Shown one piece after another: positions 9,739 to 17,203 of a stretch of DNA of 40,584 nt. Within the stretch, counting starts at the first letter, position 1. Each line of letters starts with the position of its first letter. This DNA comes from Sutcliffiella deserti (GTDB lineage: Bacteria > Bacillota > Bacilli > Bacillales > Bacillaceae_I), in contig NZ_JAIQDB010000016.1 of NCBI RefSeq assembly GCF_020037475.1, positions 1 to 40,584 of the forward strand, in the 5' to 3' direction. Both the position numbers and the translations under genes were made by a program. The notes below the pieces were generated by a model that saw only the letters and a program-made list of their open reading frames with translations, was not told the DNA's origin and did no database searches.

Positions 9739-10697
9739 AATTTGATATAATCTGCAATAAGGCCACCGTGGAATCGACCATTTTCAATAAATATTTCGTT
9801 GGCATTATTTCCTGCCGCAATAACTCCTGCGATAAAAATACCATCTATGTTAGTTTCCATTGTTTCTGGGTTAAAAGAGGGCCGCCCCGATTCTTCATCA
9901 ATCGCAACTCCCATTTTGGTAAGGAATCGGTGGTCTGGATGGTAACCGATCATTGCAAACACATAATCATTCTCTAAAGTTTCTTCTTTCCCACTCTTAT
10001 CCCTATATGTGATTGTATCTTCCGTTATTTTCGTTACAGTGGCTTCAAATACCATGTTTATCGTCCCATTTCTTACTAAAGCCTCAAATTCAGGAAGAAT
10101 CCATGGCTTTATGCTAGGTGAGTAGGCATTACCACGATAAAGAACTGTCACACGGGCATCTGCCTTTACTAATTCAAGTGCAGCATCAACACTTGAATTC
10201 TTGCCTCCAATAACAGCAACATTCTTTTGGAAGTAAGGATGGCCTTCTTTAAAATAATGAGAAACTTTTTCTAAATTCCCCCCAGGAACACCTAGCTTAT
10301 TATGGTTATCATAATATCCGGTTGCTATGACAACATATGGGGTACAATAGCTTTCTTTAGAAGTATGTACAATAAAGGTGCCATCTTCCTGTTTATCGAC
10401 TGAGATTACATTTTCGAATGAATTTACTTCAACGTTTTTTCTTTTGACTACTTCCCTGTAATAGTTTAGCGCTTGAATTCTTACCGGTTTACGGTTTTCT
10501 GTAATGAAAGGAACCTCTCCTATTTCCAATTTCTCACTTGAGCTGAAAAAGGTTTGGTGGGTAGGGTAATGATAAATTGCATTTACTATATTTCCTTTTT
10601 CAATCACGAGCGGGGAAAGTCCGATATTCTGAATGGCTATTGCTGCAGAAAGCCCACACGGACCTCCACCTACTATGATGGCATCTCTGTTTATCAC
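9723..10697 (-). CDS. ypdA: NADPH-dependent bacillithiol disulfide reductase YpdA
   Basis: YpdA is a flavoprotein of the thioredoxin-reductase-like group that reduces oxidised bacillithiol with NADPH. An N-terminal FAD-binding GGGPCG motif (about residues 10-15) includes the cysteine conserved in this family. A second nucleotide-binding motif, AVIGGKNSSVDAA, lies mid-protein. I chose the GTG at 10697, which has an upstream GGAG and gives 324 residues, the B. subtilis length. A TTG at 10718 (331 residues) is the alternative. It sits between gudB and ansA and has no visible strong promoter of its own. Confidence 0.88.
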   Translation of the reverse strand: MINRDAIIVGGGPCGLSAAIAIQNIGLSPLVIEKGNIVNAIYHYPTHQTFFSSSEKLEIGEVPFITENRKPVRIQALNYYREVVKRKNVEVNSFENVISVDKQEDGTFIVHTSKESYCTPYVVIATGYYDNHNKLGVPGGNLEKVSHYFKEGHPYFQKNVAVIGGKNSSVDAALELVKADARVTVLYRGNAYSPSIKPWILPEFEALVRNGTINMVFEATVTKITEDTITYRDKSGKEETLENDYVFAMIGYHPDHRFLTKMGVAIDEESGRPSFNPETMETNIDGIFIAGVIAAGNNANEIFIENGRFHGGLIADYIKLKGRS

Positions 10698-10751
10698 GGT
10701 TGCTTCAACTCCGTACAACTTTTTTTGGCCTTTAAAGTGCCTTTACTAGAG

Positions 10752-10783
10752 AAAAAAATCCCCTACACTAATGATAGGGGATT
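10752..10783 (-). terminator. terminator of gudB
   Basis: A 9-bp perfect stem AATCCCCTA / TAGGGGATT (10757-10765 with 10775-10783) is followed on the minus strand by seven T. Confidence 0.9.
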
Positions 10784-10802
10784 CCTTATGGATGTGCAAA
10801 TA

Positions 10803-12080
10803 TTAAATCCAGCCTCTAAAGCGAGAAGCTTCCGCCATCTTACGAGTACCAACCATGTAAGCCGCTAGTCTCATATCCACACGACGATTTTGAGAAGTTT
10901 CATAAACGGTATTGAATGACTTTACCATTACTTTTTCCAATTTCTCTTCCACTTCTTCTTCGGTCCAGTAATACCCTTGGTTATTCTGCACCCATTCAAA
11001 ATAAGAAACGGTAACGCCGCCAGCACTAGCAAGGACATCCGGCACCAATAGAATTCCACGTTCCGTTAAGATTTGTGTACCTTGAATTGTTGTTGGGCCA
11101 TTAGCAGCCTCTACAACAATTTTCGCTCGAATATTATGGGCGTTTTCTTCGGTTATTTGGTTTTCTATTGCAGCAGGTACAAGAATATCACATTCTAGTT
11201 CCAATAACTCTTTATTTGTAATTGTGTTATTGAACAATTTTGTAACGGTACCAAAGCTGTCACGACGATCTAATAAGTAATCTATATCCAGACCTTTTGG
11301 ATCATATAAACCACCGTAGGCGTCAGAGATACCAACCACAACTGCTCCAGCATCATGCATGAATTTAGCTAGATAGCTTCCTGCATTCCCGAACCCTTGT
11401 ACAACTACTTTTGCTCCCTGTAACTCGATTCCGCATTTTTTTGCAGCCTCGTGTATGCAGATTGTTACTCCTTTGGCTGTTGCCGATTCCCTTCCATGAG
11501 AACCACCAAGCACAAGCGGCTTTCCTGTAATAAAGCCTGGAGAGTTAAATTCATCGATTCTGCTGTACTCATCCATCATCCATGCCATAATCTGAGAATT
11601 CGTGAATACGTCTGGCGCTGGAATGTCTTTAGTTGGTCCCACAATCTGGCTGATTGCTCGAACATAACCTCGACTAAGTCTTTCTAATTCTCTAAATGAC
11701 ATTTCTCGGGGGTCACATACAATCCCACCTTTTCCTCCACCATACGGAAGGTCTACAATTCCACATTTTAAACTCATCCAGATAGATAGAGCTTTTACTT
11801 CTTTTTCTGTTACATTAGGATGGAACCGTATGCCACCCTTAGTTGGTCCCACAGAATCATTATGTTGAGCACGGTATCCAGTGAAAATTTTCACGGATCC
11901 ATCATCCATTCGGACTGGAATTTTCACGGTTAACATGCGTAAAGGTTCTTTTAAGAGCTCGTATACTTCCTCAGGATACCCTAATCTTTCTAAGGCTTTA
12001 TGTATCACTATTTGAGTTGATTTTAATACATCTAACTTGTCTTCTTTATTAGTCTGCTCATTGCTTTTCTCGGCTACCAT
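10803..12080 (-). CDS. gudB: NAD-specific glutamate dehydrogenase
   Basis: This enzyme oxidatively deaminates glutamate to 2-oxoglutarate, linking nitrogen and carbon metabolism. The 425 residues carry the glutamate-site lysines (K81 in GPTKGGIRF, K105 in WMSLK) and the catalytic K117 in PYGGGKGG, plus the GFGNAGS dinucleotide motif. Laboratory B. subtilis carries a 9-bp (three-codon) duplication that inactivates gudB. Here the corresponding VKA stretch before LSIWMSLK occurs once, so the enzyme should be active. The ATG has AGGAGGT six bases upstream. I chose GudB over RocG from gene order between ypbH and ypdA. Confidence 0.94.
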   Translation of the reverse strand: MVAEKSNEQTNKEDKLDVLKSTQIVIHKALERLGYPEEVYELLKEPLRMLTVKIPVRMDDGSVKIFTGYRAQHNDSVGPTKGGIRFHPNVTEKEVKALSIWMSLKCGIVDLPYGGGKGGIVCDPREMSFRELERLSRGYVRAISQIVGPTKDIPAPDVFTNSQIMAWMMDEYSRIDEFNSPGFITGKPLVLGGSHGRESATAKGVTICIHEAAKKCGIELQGAKVVVQGFGNAGSYLAKFMHDAGAVVVGISDAYGGLYDPKGLDIDYLLDRRDSFGTVTKLFNNTITNKELLELECDILVPAAIENQITEENAHNIRAKIVVEAANGPTTIQGTQILTERGILLVPDVLASAGGVTVSYFEWVQNNQGYYWTEEEVEEKLEKVMVKSFNTVYETSQNRRVDMRLAAYMVGTRKMAEASRFRGWI

Positions 12081-12137
12081 AAGTAAACCTCCTAGATTGT
12101 TTCACTTAAAATTTATCAAAGTCCATCTTCATGACAT

Positions 12138-12165
12138 AGTATACACCTTCCATACAGTTATGCAA
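12138..12165 (-). promoter_or_regulatory. SigA-type promoter of gudB
   Basis: On the minus strand TTGCAT (-35, 12160-12165) is followed after 16 bases by TATACT (-10, 12138-12143). The predicted start lies about 50 bases upstream of the gudB ATG. Confidence 0.65.
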
Positions 12166-12194
12166 AGATGGAAAATTATATTTTTCTAAAAAAA

Positions 12195-12209
12195 TGAAAC
12201 CGTTTACAA
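12195..12209 (-). promoter_or_regulatory. cre-like CcpA site upstream of gudB
   Basis: The minus strand reads TTGTAAACGGTTTCA, which fits every position of the consensus WTGNAANCGNWNNCW. Its centre is about 70 bases upstream of the predicted transcription start. That position would suit activation better than a roadblock. The role is inferred from the motif only. Confidence 0.55.
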
Positions 12210-12221
12210 TAAATTCATAAA

Positions 12222-12263
12222 ATTAAAAACAGCCTAATCTACTAAATCCTGCAGATCAGGCTG
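12222..12263 (-). terminator. terminator of ypbH
   Basis: CAGCCT-ATCT and AGAT-AGGCTG arms (12230-12240 with 12253-12263, one mismatch) are followed on the minus strand by TTTTTAATTTT, just after the ypbH stop codon. Confidence 0.75.
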
Positions 12264-12267
12264 GCCC

Positions 12268-12855
12268 TCATTTGAAATACGTATTTAATTGGTTGATCGC
12301 ATTTTTTTCCATTATTATCTTCCCATACTCTTGCACACGATGAGTTGTTATAGTTGAAGGAAAGCCATATTCGGATAATAAGGCAATTAAGGTATCTACG
12401 TTAACACTTGCAGACACCTCTTCCTCTAATAATAAATAAAATACCTGGCGATGAGAGTAGATAGTCCCACTATTCACATTCAATATTTCTAGCCGTTTAG
12501 CTAAATCAATTAGATGATCAAATGAGTGAAATTCGTAAAATAATTCTGTGCTTTCATCAACAGTAACCTGCATTTCTATATATTCGTCAGTGAATTCTTC
12601 CTCAGATAGTTCTTCTTCTGTGCATGTGACAATGACAACCATTCCTTGTGCTTGCAGCGCATACACCTCCACCGCTAAGGAACCGTTCACCTCAAAGTTC
12701 AACTCGTCGCTCGCTTCATCAATCATATCTCGAAATAGCTGATGAACCTTTAGCGAGTCTTTCCATAAATCCTCCTTTGTTAGCCCTCTATCTTCAAGGT
12801 CATCGAAAGTGAGGAATATCTTGATTTTATTATAGTTAATTCGTTCCAGACGCAT
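12268..12855 (-). CDS. ypbH: MecA-paralogous adaptor protein MecB/YpbH
   Basis: YpbH (MecB) is a paralogue of the ClpC adaptor MecA and binds ClpC. The protein has 195 acidic residues. It opens with the MRLERINYNKIKIF block, followed by the LTFDDLEDRGL segment typical of the N-terminal substrate-recognition domain. A C-terminal domain starting near residue 110 corresponds to the ClpC-binding part. The frame is open 14 codons upstream, but the ATG at 12855 has GGAGGAG six bases away and matches the family N-terminus. It lies directly upstream of gudB, as in B. subtilis. Confidence 0.9.
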   Translation of the reverse strand: MRLERINYNKIKIFLTFDDLEDRGLTKEDLWKDSLKVHQLFRDMIDEASDELNFEVNGSLAVEVYALQAQGMVVIVTCTEEELSEEEFTDEYIEMQVTVDESTELFYEFHSFDHLIDLAKRLEILNVNSGTIYSHRQVFYLLLEEEVSASVNVDTLIALLSEYGFPSTITTHRVQEYGKIIMEKNAINQLNTYFK

Positions 12856-13013
12856 GAAAGACTCCTCCCAACCTTTACACCCTACTACTTCATTCATTTT
12901 ATGATTAAAGGTGCTAGTTGGTTCTTTAGGTTACACCGTAGACTAAAGGTAATTGTCTAATATTAAGTCAATATTTAAGATAATTTAACTGAATCTTACT
13001 CCCACAACTAAAT

Positions 13014-13937
13014 CTATGCCTTCTCAACAAGATGATTTCTTAACCAATGTTCCCAATCTTTCATTGTACTTCCTATGAGGTTTTCTCTAAATGCTTCCTT
13101 TTTAGCTTCCGGCATTCTGTCAATGGCTGAACCACCCACACCAATAATTAAATTGGGATGAAGATTTCGAAGTTGTGTAACGAGATCCAATGTTTTTGAA
13201 AGATTGATGGAAAGGGTACATGATAAAAAAAGAAATTTAGGTTTGACTTCGTTTAATACAACATGTATATCTCCATCAGCGATACTTGCACCAAGATAGA
13301 TGGTCTCAAAACCTTTTCTGCGAACGAATAATGTATAAATAAGCAACCCTAGTTCATGCCATTCTCCTGGACCGCAAACGGAAACAGTCTTAGGTAAAAA
13401 CCCATTAACGGGAAGCCCGTGTAATATCATTCCGATTCTTGAACGAAGAAATGCTGTGGCAAAATGTTCATGAGCACTCGTTATCTCTCCATTCTCCCAT
13501 TGTGATCCAATTTTAACCAAAAGCGTCCCTAATATATCTATTAAAACCTTTTCTACTGAGAAAAGGCTAAATATTTCATCCATTATTTCATGCGCTTGCC
13601 CTTCGTCAAACTCCATGAGCGCCTTTAATAATTGGTCCAACAATTGTTGGGACAGATCGCCATCTTTATCAGTTTGACTATCGGATGATTCCAATAAAGT
13701 ATGATTGCTTTTTTCTAAAAGGGCTACTGCTTGACTAATTGTAAATCCTTTATTGATTTTCTGGCTGAGCCATTTAAGTATTTTGATATGTTCTTCTGTA
13801 TATAGACGATGCCCTGATTCATTTCTAACAGGAGCAATCATTTGGTATCTTCTTTCCCATGCTCTTAATGTACCGGGCTGAATGCCTAGCATAGTTGAAG
13901 CGGCTTTAATATTGTATTTACCCTCATTATTTGTCAT
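13014..13937 (-). CDS. B12-dependent MerR-family regulator, CarH/LitR type
   Basis: This 307-residue regulator has three parts. An N-terminal MerR winged helix covers about residues 8-75 and contains TLRAWERRY and ESGHRLY. A four-helix B12-binding upper domain covers about 95-175. A Rossmann-type cobalamin domain covers about 183-305. The adenosylcobalamin-capping motif Wx9EH is present (W147, E157, H158). The ExHxxG motif with the cobalt-ligand histidine H194 is also present. Family knowledge: CarH/LitR bind DNA as adenosylcobalamin tetramers in the dark and let go on light exposure. The start at 13937 has AAGGGA close upstream; an upstream in-frame start is less likely. It has its own promoter behind ypbG. 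I do not know this gene from the B. subtilis version of the cluster. Confidence 0.88.
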   Translation of the reverse strand: MTNNEGKYNIKAASTMLGIQPGTLRAWERRYQMIAPVRNESGHRLYTEEHIKILKWLSQKINKGFTISQAVALLEKSNHTLLESSDSQTDKDGDLSQQLLDQLLKALMEFDEGQAHEIMDEIFSLFSVEKVLIDILGTLLVKIGSQWENGEITSAHEHFATAFLRSRIGMILHGLPVNGFLPKTVSVCGPGEWHELGLLIYTLFVRRKGFETIYLGASIADGDIHVVLNEVKPKFLFLSCTLSINLSKTLDLVTQLRNLHPNLIIGVGGSAIDRMPEAKKEAFRENLIGSTMKDWEHWLRNHLVEKA

Positions 13938-13974
13938 ACAAATCCCTTTCTCTCCTAACAAAATACATAGTTGC

Positions 13975-14003
13975 ATTATATATGAGTAAATTGGACGTGT
14001 AAA
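13975..14003 (-). promoter_or_regulatory. strong SigA-type promoter of the CarH-like gene
   Basis: On the minus strand TTTACA (13998-14003) and TATAAT (13975-13980) are separated by exactly 17 bases. The promoter fits in the short gap after the ypbG stop codon. It therefore gives the regulator a separate transcript. Confidence 0.75.
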
Positions 14004-14036
14004 CTTTGTATAGGTTTTGGAGAAGCACGCTTTCCA

Positions 14037-14810
14037 TCAATGACCCGTTATTGTTAAAAGATGTACCTCTGGGGGAGCACCTAGCCTTAAAGGGATTAAT
14101 GATGTACCAAACCCATTACTGACTAACAAGGTCGTATGGCTTAAATGTTGAATAGAGCCTTTTTCATGTGGTCCATAACCAAATATTCGAATCTGCCCTC
14201 CGTGGGTATGCCCACTTAGTACAAGACTGATCTGTTGATGGGCGGAGAATTTCTCAACTATTTTGGGACCATGGCTGACGAGTATTTTAAAGCTGTCAGA
14301 TGTTGTATCCCCAAGCGCTAAATCTAGGCGGTCCCGCTCATGTATCATGTCATCCACCCCAACAATTTCCAACATTTCTTTTTTTTCCGATTCAAATTTA
14401 TAAGCTGTATTGTCTAAAATTTTCACACCACTATGTAATAAAAGAGAATCAAGTTCATGATAGTCAACTTCGTAATCATTATTGCCCCATACAAAAAAAA
14501 CAAGACCAAGCTTTTTTAATGTTTCTATATTTTGTTCCACTTGTTTTAAGGAGACACCTTTTTCTACAAGATCTCCACCAATAATTACAAAATCCACTTT
14601 GTTAATCAGAGGCTGGATAAATTCCTCTGTGACTCTTCTACGATGAATATCAGAAATAAAAAAGATCCTGACTTTCCCAAAGCTTTTCGGAAACTCTTCA
14701 AAGGCTAAAGTTTGCTCTTTAATATTTTGCTGTTTTGCTTCCATAAACATATAAAGCAGTAATATCATTCCACTTATTACCACCGCTCCACCTACATACC
14801 AAATAATCAA
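14037..14810 (-). CDS. ypbG: membrane-anchored metallophosphoesterase YpbG
   Basis: This is a calcineurin-like phosphoesterase with one N-terminal transmembrane segment. The metal-binding motifs are all present in order: FISDIH, IIGGDLVEKG, GNNDYE, LVSHGP and LSGHTHGG. The natural substrate is unknown. The first possible start (14849) has no site, whereas GAGGGAG lies eight bases before an in-frame TTG at 14810. That start gives 257 residues with the membrane segment at the very N-terminus, so I prefer it. It is followed by the CarH-like gene, which has its own promoter. Confidence 0.82.
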   Translation of the reverse strand: MIIWYVGGAVVISGMILLLYMFMEAKQQNIKEQTLAFEEFPKSFGKVRIFFISDIHRRRVTEEFIQPLINKVDFVIIGGDLVEKGVSLKQVEQNIETLKKLGLVFFVWGNNDYEVDYHELDSLLLHSGVKILDNTAYKFESEKKEMLEIVGVDDMIHERDRLDLALGDTTSDSFKILVSHGPKIVEKFSAHQQISLVLSGHTHGGQIRIFGYGPHEKGSIQHLSHTTLLVSNGFGTSLIPLRLGAPPEVHLLTITGH

Positions 14811-14837
14811 ACCCACAACTCCCTCTCTTTTTTCGCT

Positions 14838-14908
14838 TAATACGTACAAGTTAAAGTATATTATTATGTTTACATATTCCTAACTAATCGCAAGAACTAA
14901 AACGTACA
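14838..14908 (-). promoter_or_regulatory. ypbG promoter bracketed by two TGTACGTNTTA repeats
   Basis: On the minus strand TTAGGA (14878-14883) and TATACT (14855-14860) are 17 bases apart and form a plausible promoter. TGTACGTTTTA (14898-14908) lies upstream and TGTACGTATTA (14838-14848) near the predicted start point. The copies are direct repeats with starts exactly 60 bases apart, identical at 10 of 11 positions. They may be operators; the binding protein is unknown. Confidence 0.4.
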
Positions 14909-15009
14909 CTTGAAAAAACTAAGGGACAAGGAGTTAAACTAGACCCTACCTATTTTAGGGTATATTACTTTACCCATTTAATACTTGTCCACTAACCTAT
15001 TCGCACGAT

Positions 15010-15031
15010 AAAAAAAGACCCTAAGCAGGCC
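15010..15031 (-). terminator. probable terminator of ypbF
   Basis: On the minus strand GGCCT, a short loop and AGGGTC form an imperfect stem followed by seven T. It starts immediately after the ypbF stop codon. Confidence 0.5.
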
Positions 15032-15487
15032 TCACTTTGATTCATGATAAAGATTAATATCAAACTCCCTTTTCATCATTTCAAACACCAGATGGCGCTG
15101 CTTCCACTCCTCTGGCTGAGCCCAAAAATCATCACTTCGCTTTACCATCTCTTTCCTTAAGTCATGATATTCTTTTTCTGCTTTTTCCTTTTTGTATAGT
15201 AGATATTTTACCATGCCAAGCTGAAAAGCAATAAACATGACGACCGGCAAATGAATGGGACGATTAAAAAAGTAACCAAACATATCGGAATAGGAGGAAG
15301 AATTCAACATAATAAAATAATAAATGTACACTAAGAAAAGACCGAAAGTAAAAAATGTTGAAAGTCTCCAGAGCCATTCTCTTCTTTTAAACTGATCAAA
15401 CTTCTTTTTTTTACCTACCAATAATTGGAGTGTCCTTTTAGTAGCATCATCGGTGTGCTTATCCAATACTTCAATAACCGGTTCCAA
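15032..15487 (-). CDS. ypbF: YpbF family membrane protein (DUF2663)
   Basis: This 151-residue protein has two transmembrane segments (about residues 43-63 and 75-97) between lysine-rich cytoplasmic parts. Its function is unknown. The gene order ypbG-ypbF-ypbE supports the name. The reading frame begins with a GTG at 15496, but that codon is part of the GAGGTG ribosome site for the TTG at 15487. The TTG is the more likely start. Confidence 0.8.
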   Translation of the reverse strand: MEPVIEVLDKHTDDATKRTLQLLVGKKKKFDQFKRREWLWRLSTFFTFGLFLVYIYYFIMLNSSSYSDMFGYFFNRPIHLPVVMFIAFQLGMVKYLLYKKEKAEKEYHDLRKEMVKRSDDFWAQPEEWKQRHLVFEMMKREFDINLYHESK

Positions 15488-15878
15488 TACTATCACCTCA
15501 GACCTTTTCTGTTTACATATGCAATTTTTAGATAAAGGATGTAAGTACGTAATATACCTGACTTGATTACCAAAATTGGGAAACTATTCGCAACTGAGAG
15601 ACGAAAAGCAAGATAACAAGGGTAACGCAGAATATAACAACCTACTCTAGAAGCAACCACCTCTGCGATATTATCCTAATCTATAAATATGCAAGTGAAC
15701 AGGCTTATATGAAGGAATATAAGAGTGGTAAGCATACTTAGCAAAACACCAGAGTCTTGTTTTTCAACCAAAATAACACACTAATTACCGAAAAATCCAC
15801 TTGTTATTTTAAGTAACATAAATCCTTGTTGAGTCAGCTACTTTTTAATATCATAAATAATCCTTCCTTGTTGGAACG
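15488..15878. other. gene-free region upstream of ypbF
   Basis: These roughly 390 AT-rich bases lie between the ypbE terminator and ypbF. I see no open frame with a ribosome site, no repeat copy and no obvious RNA fold. It must hold the ypbF promoter, but I could not place one with confidence. It is longer than expected for this tightly packed cluster. Confidence 0.5.
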
Positions 15879-15913
15879 CAAAAAGCATAGGAGTCCAGTG
15901 CTCTTATGCTTTT
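15879..15913 (-). terminator. terminator of ypbE
   Basis: An AAAGCATAGGAG / CTCTTATGCTTT stem (one G-U pair, 7-base loop) is followed on the minus strand by T residues, just beyond the ypbE stop codon. Confidence 0.8.
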
Positions 15914-15924
15914 CGTTTATTACT

Positions 15925-16584
15925 CTACTCTTTTTTAACCGGTATAATTAGCTTTTGTCCTGTATTAACTTGATTGTTAATGAGGTTATTATAATCACTA
16001 ATGATTTTCTCCCCTGATCTACTATTGTAGTAATTCATTGAAATTCGATATAGTGTTTCCCCAGTTGCAACAATATGTTCAATGTATTCCACATTTTCTT
16101 CCACTTTTTCCTTATTAATAACTTTTTCCTCTTCTGATTCAGCATCTTTATTCCCATCAGAAGCATCGTTGTTGGCTACTTCAGATTCTTTGGTGGCTCC
16201 CGTATCTGTGTTTATTGAAGTTTCAGTAGCTTTAGCGTTAGAATCTGTATTTTCTAGAGAGAGCGATTCCTCTTCCTCCACTGTTGAATCAGGTTTTGTC
16301 GGCTTTTTAGTTGAAATGCTTATTTGTTCATATGATTCCACTTTCCCACTAGTAGGAAGGAGGGATTTCAATATACTTGTATCTTCACTATTGTAATGAA
16401 TGGCTAAAATTGAAATCGGGATGAGAATAAATGCTATCCCTAACAACCTAACAATTGGGAATTTAATTTTCCATTTTGTATTCTTTCGTTTCTCCGCATG
16501 AATTTCACTTCTTGATGGCAGAGTTTCTGACGTTGCCTTTTCGACCTTTTCTCTTAATGAATCTGCCTGATCATGATTATTCAT
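15925..16584 (-). CDS. ypbE: LysM-domain membrane protein YpbE
   Basis: This protein of about 219 residues has a charged cytoplasmic N-terminus and a single transmembrane segment near residues 47-65. A long Ser/Thr/Glu-rich extracellular spacer follows, then a C-terminal LysM domain (about the last 48 residues, ATGETLYRIS through LIIPV). It should bind peptidoglycan from outside the membrane. The start is uncertain: ATGs at 16605, 16596 and 16584 are in frame. I chose 16584, which gives a short ATGAATAA overlap with the end of ypbD and a family-like MNNHDQAD start. The AGGGG site is rather far for it. Confidence 0.75.
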   Translation of the reverse strand: MNNHDQADSLREKVEKATSETLPSRSEIHAEKRKNTKWKIKFPIVRLLGIAFILIPISILAIHYNSEDTSILKSLLPTSGKVESYEQISISTKKPTKPDSTVEEEESLSLENTDSNAKATETSINTDTGATKESEVANNDASDGNKDAESEEEKVINKEKVEENVEYIEHIVATGETLYRISMNYYNSRSGEKIISDYNNLINNQVNTGQKLIIPVKKE

Positions 16585-17203
16585 CTTTTTGTTCATTCCC
16601 CTCATCTATCTCTATATCCCTACTTTTTACGAAATCAAGCCTTATCTTTAAAGCGAGTAATACATCAATGATAAAGTGAGCCCAAATGGTAACAAAAATA
16701 TTTCCTGTGACTTCATAGATATAACCTAAAAGAAAGCTTAGGAGTATGACGGATACTAGCAATAGCCATTTGTGGAGATAACGAATATGTAAAAGAGCAA
16801 ATACGAGGCTAGCCACCCATATTCCAAAGTGAGTTTGAACGACTCCCCTAAACAATAGCTCTTCCACAACCGCAATAAGCATTGCCAAAAAAACAATATG
16901 AGCTACACTTTTGGTTCGAAATAATCTTTCATTTATGCCACCGTCGTCCATAAAGTGTTTAGGTAAATACTTTAGTAATAGAAGATCCAATCCTACTACC
17001 GCAATACCAACCATCGTACCTACAAGAAATATATCTTTTACATCCCAAGACCATATCCTGTTAAAGTGCTCCATATCTTCAAAGAAAAACAAGCCAAGTC
17101 CTACTGCAATCGCTAAGAATATTAATTGGGAAAGGTATAAGTGAGTAGAAAGTTCTTTATCACTCATATTTTTTACTAATTCCGCTTGTTTATTTTTCAT
17201 CAT
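16577..17203 (-). CDS. ypbD: CPBP-family intramembrane protease YpbD
   Basis: This is a polytopic membrane protein of 208 residues from the CAAX protease and bacteriocin-processing family. The motif EELLFRG supplies the two glutamates and the arginine. FALLHIRY and the later WAHFIIDV supply the two histidines expected at the metal site. The substrate is unknown. The start overlaps the recQ end by 14 bases, with an AGGAT site inside recQ. The end overlaps ypbE, so translation is probably coupled along the operon. Confidence 0.85.
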   Translation of the reverse strand: MMKNKQAELVKNMSDKELSTHLYLSQLIFLAIAVGLGLFFFEDMEHFNRIWSWDVKDIFLVGTMVGIAVVGLDLLLLKYLPKHFMDDGGINERLFRTKSVAHIVFLAMLIAVVEELLFRGVVQTHFGIWVASLVFALLHIRYLHKWLLLVSVILLSFLLGYIYEVTGNIFVTIWAHFIIDVLLALKIRLDFVKSRDIEIDEGNEQKDE

